NCBI GenBank assembly: GCA_001312505.1
Contig: BBDW01000001.1
Coordinates: forward strand, 248,001 to 312,000
Direction of reading: 5' to 3'
Length of the DNA: 64,000 nucleotides
Source of the DNA: Mediterraneibacter faecis JCM 15917
GTDB taxonomy: Bacteria; Bacillota; Clostridia; Lachnospirales; Lachnospiraceae
Every line of letters begins with the position of its first letter. Position 1 is the stretch's first letter. A model generated the notes under the pieces. That model saw nothing but the letters and a program-made list of their open reading frames with translations, was not told the DNA's origin and did not search any database. Shown here one piece after another: positions 46,190 through 55,980 of the stretch. Both the position numbers and the translations under genes were made by a program.

Positions 46190-47191
46190 ATGGCGAAGAG
46201 AATTATAACGACAGAGAATCTGGAAGAAGACAGTAAGATAGAGGGACAGTTAAGGCCGCAGCTTTTATCAGAATATATTGGACAGGAGAAAGCAAAGAAG
46301 ACGCTTAGTATTTATATAGAAGCAGCGAAAGCAAGGGGCGAAGCACTGGATCATGTGCTGTTTTACGGACCGCCGGGGGGGCTTGGTAAGACAACACTGG
46401 CAGGAATCATAGCGAATGAGATGGGTGTAAATATGAAGATTACTTCCGGACCGGCAATAGAGAAACCAGGCGAGATGGCTGCAATTCTGAATGGTCTGCA
46501 GGAACATGACGTATTATTCGTGGATGAGATTCACAGACTTAACCGTCAGGTGGAAGAAGTGCTTTACCCGGCAATGGAAGATTATGCGATCGACATTATG
46601 ATCGGAAAGGGACCGGGAGCAAGGTCTGTTCGTCTGAATCTTCCCAAATTTACGCTGGTTGGGGCAACAACAAGAGCAGGAATGCTTACAGCACCGCTCA
46701 GAGACCGTTTTGGTGTAGTGCATCATTTGGAGTTATATAATGAAGAAGAGTTGAAGACGATCATTCTGCGTTCTGCACATGTTCTAGGTGTAGAGATTGA
46801 AGAAGAAGGTGCTATGGAACTTGCCAGAAGATCAAGGGGAACACCGCGACTTGCGAACCGTCTGCTGAAAAGAGTGCGTGACTTTGCACAGGTTAAATAT
46901 GATGGTGTAATCACAAAAGAAGTAGCAAATTATGCATTGGATCTTCTTGACGTGGATAAATTCGGATTAGATCATATTGATCGTAACATTCTGATCACAA
47001 TGATTGAGAAGTTCCAGGGAGGACCGGTAGGACTTGAGACACTTGCCGCATCGATTTCAGAAGATGCAGGCACATTAGAAGATGTTTACGAACCGTATTT
47101 GTTGAAAAATGGATTCATTCAGAGGACTCCAAGAGGTCGTGTTGTAACAGAATTAGCTTACCAACATCTTGGAATTCCGAGAGAAGTATAG
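46190..47191 (+). CDS. ruvB: Holliday junction branch migration ATPase RuvB
   Basis: AAA+ motor of branch migration; 333 aa. Walker A reads [13 protein letters not shown] near residue 60 where RuvB has [11 protein letters not shown]; a G7 tract at 46375-46381 supplies the extra Gly, very likely an error because the loop length is invariant. Walker [17 protein letters not shown], sensor 1 [12 protein letters not shown] and the C-terminal winged helix ending [16 protein letters not shown] are normal. AGGTCGG lies before the ATG. Confidence 0.97.
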   Translation: MAKRIITTENLEEDSKIEGQLRPQLLSEYIGQEKAKKTLSIYIEAAKARGEALDHVLFYGPPGGLGKTTLAGIIANEMGVNMKITSGPAIEKPGEMAAILNGLQEHDVLFVDEIHRLNRQVEEVLYPAMEDYAIDIMIGKGPGARSVRLNLPKFTLVGATTRAGMLTAPLRDRFGVVHHLELYNEEELKTIILRSAHVLGVEIEEEGAMELARRSRGTPRLANRLLKRVRDFAQVKYDGVITKEVANYALDLLDVDKFGLDHIDRNILITMIEKFQGGPVGLETLAASISEDAGTLEDVYEPYLLKNGFIQRTPRGRVVTELAYQHLGIPREV

Positions 47192-47265
47192 AAATTCTGA
47201 AAAAATAGTTGGTTTTTGAGGATAAATAGTCTATAATAGAAGAATAGAAACTCGAGGAGGAAGCT

Positions 47266-47676
47266 ATGAGTTCAGCAAAACATTTTACAGAAGTATTAAT
47301 CGGAGGAAAAGTCTATACTCTCAGTGGCTTTGAAGGAGAAGAGTATCTGCAGAAAGTATCTTCCTATCTTAATCATAAAATCACAGAATGTACGAACAGT
47401 GAAGGATACAGAAAACAGAGTGCAGACACAAGGAATGTCCTTCTTGCACTTAATATTGCAGATGATTATTTTAAAGCAAAGAAACAGGGAGATTCCCTGG
47501 AAAGCGATATCGAGCTCAAAGATAAAGAGATGTATGATCTGAAGCATGAATTGATTTCAGCCCAGATCAAACTTGAGAATGCTGAGAAAGAGCTTGCAAA
47601 GATGAAAGAAGAGAATAATGACCTTCAGATGCAGATTGTTAAGCTCGAGACAGAGATGAAAAACCGAAGAAGGTAA
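47266..47676 (+). CDS. zapA: Cell division protein ZapA
   Basis: FtsZ-ring stabiliser, 136 aa. The N-terminal ZapA fold (about 7-95) contains VLIGGKVYTLSGFEGEEYLQKVSSYLN and TRNVLLALNIADDYFK. The C-terminal half is a coiled coil (DLKHELISAQIKLENAEKEL...). GAGGAGG precedes the ATG. A terminator lies directly behind. Confidence 0.9.
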   Translation: MSSAKHFTEVLIGGKVYTLSGFEGEEYLQKVSSYLNHKITECTNSEGYRKQSADTRNVLLALNIADDYFKAKKQGDSLESDIELKDKEMYDLKHELISAQIKLENAEKELAKMKEENNDLQMQIVKLETEMKNRRR

Positions 47677-47681
47677 ATGAG

Positions 47682-47710
47682 AAAAGCTGTCACTTTGGCA
47701 GCCTTTTTCA
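47682..47710 (+). terminator. Intrinsic terminator after zapA
   Basis: AAAGCTGTC pairs with GGCAGCCTTT (one wobble/bulge) and runs into TTTTT. Confidence 0.7.
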
Positions 47711-47712
47711 TT

Positions 47713-47809
47713 TACGCGAACAACGAGCCAAAGTCCGTGCTTGCACGAGACCTTGGCGACTGTCGCGATAACTTGAGAAACTCGCGGAGCGTGTTTCTCA
47801 TAGATTATG
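47713..47809. repeat. GC-rich structured intergenic element
   Basis: About 97 bp of GC-rich sequence unlike its AT-rich surroundings. CGCGAACA (47715-47722) pairs with TGTCGCG (47761-47767) around an inner hairpin GCCAAAGTCCGTGC / GCACGAGACCTTGGC. A second hairpin, GAGAAAC...GTTTCTC, follows at 47775-47799. It looks like a palindromic dispersed repeat or small RNA, but only one copy is in the window. Confidence 0.5.
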
Positions 47810-47846
47810 TGAACATAATAATAAAGAGAAGGATAATGACAGAAGA

Positions 47847-50265
47847 ATGAGAAAAGACCGACAGGTGGAGATTCTGGCTCCGGCGGGATCCTTTGCATGT
47901 TTTCAGGCAGCAATGAATGCAGGTGCAGATGCCGTTTATGCGGCAGGAGCACGTTTTGGAGCAAGAGCATATGCAAACAATTTTACACAGGATGAACTGA
48001 TCGAAGCAATTGAGCGTGCTCATATTTATGGGAAGAAGTTTTATCTTACAGTAAATACATTATTAAAAGATCATGAGATTGCAGAGCTGTATGATTATCT
48101 GGCACCATTATATGAGAAAGGTTTGGATGCGGTGATCGTTCAGGATACGGGTGTATTCCAATTTATCAGAAGCAATTTTCCGGATCTTGATATCCATGCG
48201 AGTACACAGATGACAATCACTGGTGCGGCAGGAGCGAAGTTTTTAGAGAGTCAGGGGGGGGCGGCAAGAGTTGTCCCGGCAAGAGAGCTTTCGTTGGAAG
48301 AAGTTCGACAGATTCATGAAACAACGGACCTTGAAGTAGAGTGTTTTGTTCATGGAGCACTTTGCTATTGTTACTCCGGACAGTGTCTGATGAGTAGTGT
48401 GATCGGCGGCCGAAGTGGAAATCGTGGTCAATGTGCACAGCCATGCAGACTTCCTTATACAGTAGATGGTCAGAAGAAATATTTTCTTAGCCTGAAGGAT
48501 ATCTGTACGTTGAATTAATTCCGGAACTGGTTGAAGCCGGGATTGACTCATTTAAGATAGAAGGACGCATGAAGAAACCGGAATATGTGGCAGCAGTAAC
48601 AGCTATGTATCGGAAATATGTGGATTTATATTTGAAAAAAGGGAAAAGTGGTTATGCGGTGAAACCGGAAGACCGCGAAAACCTGATGGATCTTTATAAT
48701 CGCGGTGATTCAGATACCGGATATTATAAGCAGCATAATGGAAGAGAAATGCTGGCACTGGATCGTCCGAATCATGCCGGAGTAGCAGCAGCCAGATGTC
48801 TGTCGCAAAATGGACGTGAGGTCACAGCTCAGGCTTTGACAGATCTGCATGCACATGATGTTCTTGAAATCGGTAGCGGGAAAGATAATTATACACTTGG
48901 CAAGAAGATCATAAAGGGAGAAAAGTTACGTTTTCTTGTGCCGAAGGGGGGGATGCGTTTCAAAGAAGGCTTTGTTTTTAGAAGAATCCGAAATGAAGAA
49001 CTGATTGAGAGTTTGGATCAGAAATACAGGAAAGAAGACCGGCAGGAGGAGATTTACGGATTTTTGAGCCTTCAGGTTGGATATCCGGCATCTTTTACGG
49101 TCTGCTGCAGGGAATTTTCTTATACAGCATATACAGAACATGCAGTTGAACGTGCACAGAAGCGCCCATTGGAGGAAGAGAGAATTCGCACACAGCTTGC
49201 GAAGACAGGCGGTACGCTATTTTTCCTGAAAGATCTGGAAATATCTATGGATCAGGATGCATTTCTTCCGATGCAGCAGCTGAATAGTTTAAGAAGAGCA
49301 GCACTGGATGGATTGAGAAGAGAGATCGCAACTGCTTTTTACAGGGAATGTAATCCTTCAACGACACAGGTAGAAACATTTAAAGAAGAGACAGGAAATG
49401 GAAATCTGAACAGATATTCTGTGTTTATTGAAACAGAGGAACAGTTAGAGACCGTGTTCAGCTTTTTGAATCAGAAAGAGGAACTTTATGGACAGGGAAC
49501 TCAAAGGATTGGCCGGATTGCATTAGATTTCCGGTTGTTTGGCACAGGTTTTTCAGACACACATGTCAGAGACAGGATTGATTTTTGGAGAAAAAGCGGA
49601 GTTGAATTGTATCTGGTATTTCCACATATTTTCAGAGAGAATGCGCAGGAATGGTTTGGAAGACAATTTGAAACTTTAATCAATTGCCAATTGACGGCGT
49701 TGTTATTCGAAATTTTGAAGCTTTCTTTTTCTTAAAAGAAAGAGGATTTGACAAAAAGATTATATTAGACCATAATCTATATATCTTTAATCAGTATGGC
49801 AAAGAATTTTGGAACCAGCAAAAAGTTGAGGATTTTACAGCTCCGTTGGAGCTTAACAGCAGAGAACTAAGAGAACTTGATATCAGAAACGGTGAACTTC
49901 TTGTTTACGGAAGAATTCCGGTTATGGTATCTGCACAGTGTATTGAGAGAACAACTTCAGGCTGTTCTAAGAAACCGGGAGTACGAGTGCTTCAAGACAG
50001 AAGAGACGAAAAATTCTTTGCGCGTAACTATTGTGATCTCTGTTATAATGTGATTTATACGGAAAATCCGATCAATCTAAGACAGGAATGGGACAGAGTG
50101 AATGAATTGTATCCAAAGATGCGTCGTATCCAGTTTACTCTGGAGGATAAAGAACAGACAGAAACAGTTCTGAATACATTTTTCTTAACAGATGAAAAAA
50201 CTGTTGCCAGAGGAAAAGAAGATACAGATTTTACAACAGGACATTTCAACAGAGGAATTATTTGA
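47847..50265 (+). CDS. U32 family peptidase-like protein with DUF3656-type region, RlhA-like (two frameshifts)
   Basis: About 806 aa after joining frames 47847-48518, to 49735 and to 50265. The U32 domain has ILAPAGSFACFQAAMNAGADAVYAAG at the start and the Cys-rich core CFVHGALCYCYSGQCLMSSVIGGRSGNRGQCAQPCR near 170-205. U32 proteins such as RlhA and TrhP hydroxylate RNA with Fe-S help. Breaks: a base is missing near 48513 ([30 protein letters not shown] restored), and another near 49682-49690 (LPIDGVVIRNFEAFFFLKERG restored). G8 at 48254-48261 and G7 near 48946 add Gly. The extra C-terminal repeat of the domain makes it longer than E. coli RlhA. Confidence 0.88.
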
Positions 50266-50277
50266 AGCAGGTGAAAT

Positions 50278-51905
50278 ATGGCTAATATTATTATTCAGGT
50301 ATCCAAATACCTTATCATCATCTTGATGGCGGCATATACTTTTTCCTGTTTTTCAATCTTTACGAGAAGTTATGAAGATGAGGAAAACAAAGTATTGATC
50401 CGTCAGGATGTACTTCTATTTATGATACAGATCACTGCATTTATTGCAATGTATTTTGCAACGCAGGATCTGAGGATGATGTTCATATATGGTGCACTGG
50501 CAGTGATTGTGATGGCAGTCATCTTATTATACAATCTGATCTACCCGAATGTTTCGAGACTGGTTGTCAATAATATGTGTATGTTGATCACAGCGGGAAT
50601 GATCATGATCACAAGGCTTTCCGCACAGAGTAAGTCTCCTTATGGAATTGCAATCCGTCAGCTGGCATTTGTTGTTGTTGGTATTGTTTTTGGTCTTATT
50701 GTTCCGGTTCTGATCCGAAGATGACTTTCCTGGAGAACTGGACTTATGTCTATGCAGCAGTTGGAGGAGCAGCACTTCTTATCGTTGCATTGTTTGCAGC
50801 AACACTTGGAGGAGCAAAGCTGAGTTTCAATATTGGACCTGTGAGTCTGCAGCCTTCTGAGTTTGTTAAGATTCTGTTTGTATTTTTTGTAGCAGCAAGC
50901 CTGAATAAATCGACAGAATTTAAGAATGTTGTTGTTACGACTGCGATAGCGGCAGCACATGTTCTGATCCTTGTATTGTCAACGGATCTGGGAGCTGCAT
51001 TAATCTTCTTTATTGTGTATCTGATTATGCTATATGTTGCGACAAGGCAGCCGTTATATGCAATTGCAGGTGTGGCAGCGGGGTGTGGAGCTGCAGTGAT
51101 TGGATATCATCTGTTTTCCCACATTAAGGTCAGAGTTGCGGCATGGCAGGATCCGTTTGCAGCTTATAGCGAAGGGGGATATCAGATCGCCCAGTCGTTG
51201 TTTGCGATTGGAAGTGGCGGCTGGTTTGGAACAGGGTTATTCCGTGGTCAGCCGGATACGATTCCAGTGGCAGAGACGGATCTGATCTTCTCTGCAATGA
51301 CAGAAGAAATGGGACTGATTTTTACACTGTGTCTGATCCTTGTATGCGTCAGCTGTTATGTGATGTTTTTGAATATTGCGATGGAATTGCGTAATTTCTT
51401 CTATAAATTAGTAGCACTTGGTCTGGGAACCTGCTATATTTTTCAGGTATTTCTGCAGATCGGAGGAGTGACAAAGTTCATTCCGTTAACCGGAGTAACA
51501 CTTCCATTCGTCAGTTATGGTGGAAGTTCTCTGTTAAGTACGATGATCATGTTTGGGATTATTCAGGGACTCTACATTGTCAGAGAAGATGAAGAAGCAG
51601 AAGAAGAGCATCAGATTGAGATGCAGCGCGCAAGACAGAGAAACCGCAGCAGGCAGAATGAAAGACGCCGCCAGAGCAGTTCGAATGCAAAATCAGGAAG
51701 ATCCCGTCAGGATGGACGTGACAGACGAAGAGAATATGATGGAGATAACAGAGACAGAGCAAGACAAAGAGAAAGGGATTTAAGAAATGAATCGGGAAGA
51801 ACGACCGGTAAGAAAACAACAAAAAGCAGACCGAGATTCGAGGATGTCCCGGAACAGCGGCAGCAAAGACAGCGGAGAACGCGTTCGGAACAAAGAGTTC
51901 GCTAG
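50278..51905 (+). CDS. FtsW/RodA/SpoVE family glycan polymerase (one frameshift)
   Basis: SEDS peptidoglycan polymerase, about 542 aa. The first frame ends at 50724 in VPVLIRR; a missing A near 50718-50720 gives a clean join to MTFLENWTYVYAAVG. Multiple helices follow with SLQPSEFVKILFVFFVA, DPFAAYSEGGYQIAQSLFAIGSGGWFGTGLFRG, IPVAETDLIFSAMTEEMG and PLTGVTLPFVSYGGSSLLSTM, all SEDS signatures. A 100-residue Arg/Glu-rich cytoplasmic tail ends it. The last 119 nt overlap the PBP gene in another frame. SEDS protein plus class B PBP is the usual working pair. Confidence 0.92.
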
Positions 51906-53295
51906 AGTCACTTACTTTTTCGTGATTCTCTTTATCGCGTTGATGGGATATCTTGTATATTTTATGGTCGTGCGGGCAAAACTTGTAGTGAACAGTCCAT
52001 ATAATCAAAGACAGGATGCTTATGCAGATACGATTATACGAGGAAGCATTGTTGATAAGAATGGAAATGTGCTTGCACAGACAGCCGTTGGGGGGGATGA
52101 TGGATCAGAGACGAGAGAGTATCCTTATGGAGAAGTGTTTGCTCATGTGATCGGATACAGTGATTCCAAACTTGGAACTACGGGCCTGGAATCGGTAGAG
52201 AATTTTGAGCTTCTGACATCAAATGCATTCTTTCTTGAAAAACTGCAGAATGAATTCAGTGAAAAGAAGAATCGAGGAGATACAGTTGTAACAACATTGG
52301 ATGCAAATCTGCAGCAGGCGGCTTATGATGCGCTTGGATCAAACAAAGGTGCGGCAATCGTAATGGAGGCGAGTACGGGAAAGATTCTCGCCATGGTTTC
52401 CAAACCGGCATATGATCCGAATAATATTTTAAGTGACTGGTCAGAATTGAATTCAGATGAAGAAAACAGTCCGCTGTTGAATCGTGTGACACAAGGATCT
52501 TATGCTCCAGGATCGACGTTTAAAGTGGTTACAACACTTGCTTTTATGCGTCAGAACAGTGATTATCCGAATTATACATATGATTGTAATGGAGAGATTT
52601 CACAGGGAGATATTACAATTCACTGCTTTAATGGAAATGCACATGGCTCAGAGGATCTGAGAAGTTCCTTTGCAAATTCCTGTAATTCATCTTTTGCCAA
52701 TATTGGTCTTGGCCTGGATCTGACGCAATACCGTCAGACGGCGGAAGATTTATTGTTCAATAAATCGCTTCCGGGTGTACTGAATGCAGCGAAGAGCTCT
52801 TTTGCACTGGATCAGAATTCCAGTGAGGGAGAAGTAATGATGACGGCAATGGGACAGGGAAAGACAACCGTAAGTCCATATCATATGGCACTGATTGCCG
52901 AGGCAGTGGCGAACGGTGGAACCATGATGCAGCCATATCTTGTGGAAAGTGTGACGAATTATACGGGCTCCCAGATACGAAAGAATGTTCCGAAAAGTTA
53001 TAAGAAGGTCATGACATCGGATGAAGCTGCACAATTGAAAGAGTATATGACAGCTGTTGTAGAGGAAGGAACAGGATCTGTCTTAAAAGGAAGATCCTAT
53101 ACTGCTGCAGGAAAAACGGGAACAGCAGAGTACAGTATGTCAGATGGAGAAAAGACACATTCCTGGTTTATGGGATTTACAAATGTGGATAATCCGGATC
53201 TGGTAATCAGTGTGATCACAGAAGGTTCGGATGGAAGTTCCAGCGGAAAAGCAGTGGCAATCGCCGGGGATATTTTAGACGCCTATTACAACTAA
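51787..53295 (+). CDS. Class B penicillin-binding protein (PBP2/PbpA-like transpeptidase)
   Basis: Peptidoglycan transpeptidase paired with the SEDS protein; 502 aa. A basic N-terminal cytoplasmic stretch is followed by a helix near 43-63, the dimerisation region (IIRGSIVDKNGNVLAQT), and the transpeptidase domain with active-site STFK (APGSTFKVVTT, near 240), SCN (ANSCNSSFA) and KTG (AGKTGTAEY, near 445). A G7 tract at 52090-52096 gives AVGGDDG. ATG 51787 follows a stop in another frame and a weak AAAGGG site. No PASTA domains. Confidence 0.93.
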   Translation: MNREERPVRKQQKADRDSRMSRNSGSKDSGERVRNKEFARVTYFFVILFIALMGYLVYFMVVRAKLVVNSPYNQRQDAYADTIIRGSIVDKNGNVLAQTAVGGDDGSETREYPYGEVFAHVIGYSDSKLGTTGLESVENFELLTSNAFFLEKLQNEFSEKKNRGDTVVTTLDANLQQAAYDALGSNKGAAIVMEASTGKILAMVSKPAYDPNNILSDWSELNSDEENSPLLNRVTQGSYAPGSTFKVVTTLAFMRQNSDYPNYTYDCNGEISQGDITIHCFNGNAHGSEDLRSSFANSCNSSFANIGLGLDLTQYRQTAEDLLFNKSLPGVLNAAKSSFALDQNSSEGEVMMTAMGQGKTTVSPYHMALIAEAVANGGTMMQPYLVESVTNYTGSQIRKNVPKSYKKVMTSDEAAQLKEYMTAVVEEGTGSVLKGRSYTAAGKTGTAEYSMSDGEKTHSWFMGFTNVDNPDLVISVITEGSDGSSSGKAVAIAGDILDAYYN

Positions 53296-53309
53296 TGGGA
53301 GGAGAAAAG

Positions 53310-53663
53310 ATGCAGACAAAATTTTTCTGTGATTTATATGTCAGCGAAGGCTGGGAAGAGAAAAAACTGAAATTAATAAAAAAATTGCAGAAAAATAAAC
53401 TGCAGCCTTCTGTCTATGTAATTACGCTTTCACAGGGAAAGCAGAACCATTTAGAATATTATTCGTCGCTTCTTTTAAAGCAACATATATTTGACAATGC
53501 ATCTTTATTTATTGTTGGAATTGCGAATGGGTATGATGGCGCATTGAGTCTGATCGAAAGGATTGCGGAAGAAGCATATGAGAAGACGGGAGAGGTAAAC
53601 TTGAGAAAGTTCCTTTTGGATCGTCAGGAAGAGTTTGAGAAAAAGGAGATTCGAAGCGTATGA
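53310..53663 (+). CDS. Unknown protein, 117 aa, after the PBP gene
   Basis: I do not recognise the family. It is soluble, with alternating charged helices and a hydrophobic centre HIFDNASLFIVGIANGYDGALSLIERI; no signal peptide, no Cys motif beyond one near the start. ATG 53310 is preferred since GGGAGGAG precedes it; the earlier ATG at 53295 overlaps the PBP stop. Its 3' end overlaps the DUF2953 gene by 4 nt (ATGA-like junction), so it belongs to the PBP operon, perhaps with an envelope or spore-linked role given ytfJ downstream. Confidence 0.7.
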   Translation: MQTKFFCDLYVSEGWEEKKLKLIKKLQKNKLQPSVYVITLSQGKQNHLEYYSSLLLKQHIFDNASLFIVGIANGYDGALSLIERIAEEAYEKTGEVNLRKFLLDRQEEFEKKEIRSV

Positions 53664-54591
53664 TACATATCCTGTTTCTTATACTGAAAATAATTGGATG
53701 GATTCTTCTTTTTTTGCTCGTAATTTTACTCTTACTGATTTTAACAATCTTGTTTTATCCGGTGAAATACAGATTTTCTGCAAAAGGGGGGGAGAATACA
53801 CTTGATACCCTTGTGGCATATGGAAAGGTCAGTTGGCTGTTTCATCTGATTTCCGGATCAGCGTCTTATGAACATGGAGAATTAAAGTGGAAGCTTCGTC
53901 TTGCCTGGAAGAAATTTGACAGTTCGGAAGAGGAACAAAAGGAAACGTCAGAGAAGCCGGTGGTTTCTGAGCCGTTGGAAAAAGAACCTTTGGAAGGTAA
54001 GAAGACGGAAGTAAAGAATAATCCACCGGAAAAAGATGTGAAAATTGCGAAAGCATCAGAAAAAGGGACAAAGATAGAAAAAGAGCCAGGGATAGAAAAA
54101 GAATCAGGGACAGAAAAGACGAAAGTTCGAGAGGAGCGCAGGTCCGAAAACGTACAGACGGAATCTAAATTGAAAAAAATCAAATATACATTTCAGAAAC
54201 TCTGTGGTACTATAAAAAAGCAGGAGAGAAAAAAGAATTTCTGACCGCTTTTTTAACTTACGAGAAACATCAACGGGCATTCGAGGCAGTGAAGAAAGAA
54301 TTATGCCATCTGTTACATGTTCTGAAGCCTAAAAAGCTTCAGGCGAATGTTACATTTGGATTCAGTGATCCTTCCTGGACAGGATATATGTTAGCTTTTC
54401 TGGGGAGCATTTACGGACTGATTGGTGAGTATGTTCAGATTCAGCCGGATTTTGAAGAACGAAAGCTGGAGGGAAATGCATCTGCAGAAGGGAAGATCCG
54501 GGTTATTTACTTTGCTGTTCCTGCATGGAAGCTATTCTGGAATAAAGATGTGAAGATTACCTACAAACACATTAGAAAATATATAAAATGA
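53660..54591 (+). CDS. DUF2953 family membrane protein (one frameshift)
   Basis: About 310 aa. The N-terminal helix (residues 3-32) leads to VKYRFSAKGGENTLDTLVAYGKVSWLFHLI. The middle (about 90-170) is a low-complexity Lys/Glu linker with repeated EK-rich units. The first frame ends at 54244; an A-run at 54214-54219 (six instead of seven) explains it, and repair reads GTIKKAGEKKEFLTAFLTYEKHQRAF, continuing LQANVTFGFSDPSWTGYMLAFLGSIYGL to 54591. DUF2953 genes are commonly next to ytfJ in clostridia, as here. Sporulation role inferred from context only. A G7 tract at 53786-53792 adds a Gly. Confidence 0.85.
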
Positions 54592-54605
54592 GAGGAGTCA
54601 GGATT

Positions 54606-54989
54606 ATGGCAGACGGAAACAAATTTAAAGAAACAGTAGAATCACTCTTTCAGGGAATGGACAGCGTTGTTTCATCAAAGACAGTTGTCGGAGATGCGAT
54701 CCATATCAATGGAACAATCATTCTTCCATTGGTAGATGTCTCTTTTGGTATTGGAGCAGGTTCTTTTAACGCTGAAAAGAAAGACAGAGCAGGCGGTGGA
54801 ATCGGTGGAAAGATCACACCGAGTGCTGTGATCGTTATTCAGGATGGAAAGACGAAACTTGTGAATATCAAGAATCAGGATACAATTACAAAACTTTTGG
54901 ATATGGTACCTGATGTGGTAGACCGTTTTACATCAAAAGATGAAAAATTAACAGAAGAAGATGTAGCAGATATTCTGGATGCAGAATAA
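54606..54989 (+). CDS. ytfJ: GerW family sporulation protein YtfJ
   Basis: 127 aa; the B. subtilis homologue GerW is needed for germination with some germinants. Motifs: VVGDAIHINGTIILPLVDVSFGIGAGSF near 27-54 and GGGIGGKITPSAVIVIQDGKTKLVNI near 62-90. ATG 54606 sits 8 nt behind AGAGGAG; the upstream ATG at 54588 lies before that site. Supports a spore-forming host. Confidence 0.93.
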   Translation: MADGNKFKETVESLFQGMDSVVSSKTVVGDAIHINGTIILPLVDVSFGIGAGSFNAEKKDRAGGGIGGKITPSAVIVIQDGKTKLVNIKNQDTITKLLDMVPDVVDRFTSKDEKLTEEDVADILDAE

Positions 54990-55028
54990 AATAGTTACTA
55001 GAATATAGAAAATATTGGGAGCAGTATT

Positions 55029-55167
55029 GTGAAGAAAGTTTTTGGATTTGCATTGTTTTGGTTTGCAGCAGGAATGATCGTCATGATGCTGCTTTCTGAT
55101 GTCTTATGGGGGAACTGTGATCGCAATTACCGGTATTGTACTGGCATATTGTTTGTTCTGCAGATAA
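55029..55167 (+). CDS. Small membrane protein of about 45 aa (one frameshift)
   Basis: GTG start with GGGAGC upstream. MKKVFGFALFWFAAGMIVMMLLSDVLWG is followed, after removing one G from the five at 55109-55113, by TVIAITGIVLAYCLFCR and a stop at 55167: two hydrophobic helices. Without the repair the frame runs through the terminator. Similar short two-helix proteins are common in Lachnospiraceae; function unknown. Confidence 0.55.
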
Positions 55168-55170
55168 AAA

Positions 55171-55204
55171 AAGAACTTTATCCGAATAAACAGATAAAGT
55201 TCTT
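55171..55204. terminator. Bidirectional terminator between small membrane protein gene and rpmB
   Basis: AAGAACTTTATC pairs with GATAAAGTTCTT around a 10-nt loop, with A-run before and T-rich sequence after. Confidence 0.8.
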
Positions 55205-55237
55205 TATACCGTGTCATATTGAATCATCAAACGAGAA

Positions 55238-55423
55238 TTAAGCACGCTCAACGAGTCCTGATCTCAGGCAAGAAGTACAAACGTACATTTTCTGAGAACC
55301 GCCCTCTGTCTTAACTCTTACAGACTTCACATTTGATTTCCACATTTTTGGTGATCTTCTATGAGAGTGGCTTACATTGTTTCCAAAATGAGCACCCTTT
55401 TCACAAATAGCACATTTAGCCAT
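55238..55423 (-). CDS. rpmB: 50S ribosomal protein L28
   Basis: 61 aa, MAKCAICEKGAHFGNNVSHSHRRSPKMWKSNVKSVR and CTSCLRSGLVERA. It has the CxxC pair at both ends, the zinc-binding form of L28. The start ATG at 55423 follows AGGAGG on the minus strand; the longer frame to 55465 has no ribosome site. Divergent from gls24-dak2, as in Bacillus. Confidence 0.96.
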   Translation of the reverse strand: MAKCAICEKGAHFGNNVSHSHRRSPKMWKSNVKSVRVKTEGGSQKMYVCTSCLRSGLVERA

Positions 55424-55605
55424 GACTGCACCTCCTAACAATCTAAACTGGTCTTTTAGACTCATAACAATGATATTCTATCAGAAACTTTCGAGTAATG
55501 CAAGTGTTATTTTAAAAAAATCAAAACTGTATTGTAAAAAACAAAAAGTAATAGTATAATAGTCATGTTATATATGGAAAGAACCTATAGAATTGGAGGG
55601 AATAT

Positions 55606-55968
55606 ATGATGAAGGGAAGTATGAGTACAGATCTTGGAATCATTACAATCAATCCTGAAGTCATTGCAAAATATGCAGGCTCAATGGCAATTGAGTGCTT
55701 TGGCATAGTAGGAATGGCAGCAGTTAATATGAAAGATGGCCTTGTGCATCTTTTGAAAAGAGAAAGCCTGACAAGGGGAATTCATGTTGAGATCACAGAA
55801 GATAATGTAATTACGCTTGATTTTCATGTGATCGTTTCCTATGGAGTGAATATTCTTTCAGTTTCTGACAACCTTATGAATAATGTAAAATATAAGGTAG
55901 AAGAATTTACTGGTATGAAAGTAGATAAGATCAACATCTTCGTTGAAGGTGTCAGAGTGATAGATTAA
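55606..55968 (+). CDS. Asp23/Gls24 family envelope stress protein
   Basis: 120 aa, YloU-like. GIITINPEVIAKYAGSMAIECFGIVGMAA at the N-terminus and YGVNILSVSDNLMNNVKYKVEEFTGMKVDKINIFVEGVRV at the C-terminus define the family. TTGGAGGG precedes the tandem ATG codons. Followed after 12 nt by the DAK2 gene, the conserved yloU-yloV pair. Confidence 0.94.
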   Translation: MMKGSMSTDLGIITINPEVIAKYAGSMAIECFGIVGMAAVNMKDGLVHLLKRESLTRGIHVEITEDNVITLDFHVIVSYGVNILSVSDNLMNNVKYKVEEFTGMKVDKINIFVEGVRVID

Positions 55969-55980
55969 GGAGGAACAATT

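Noticed and set aside
51553..51783. Alternative frame ending just before the PBP start
   Set aside because: Acidic low-complexity translation; the frame giving the basic SEDS tail is continuous with the conserved core.
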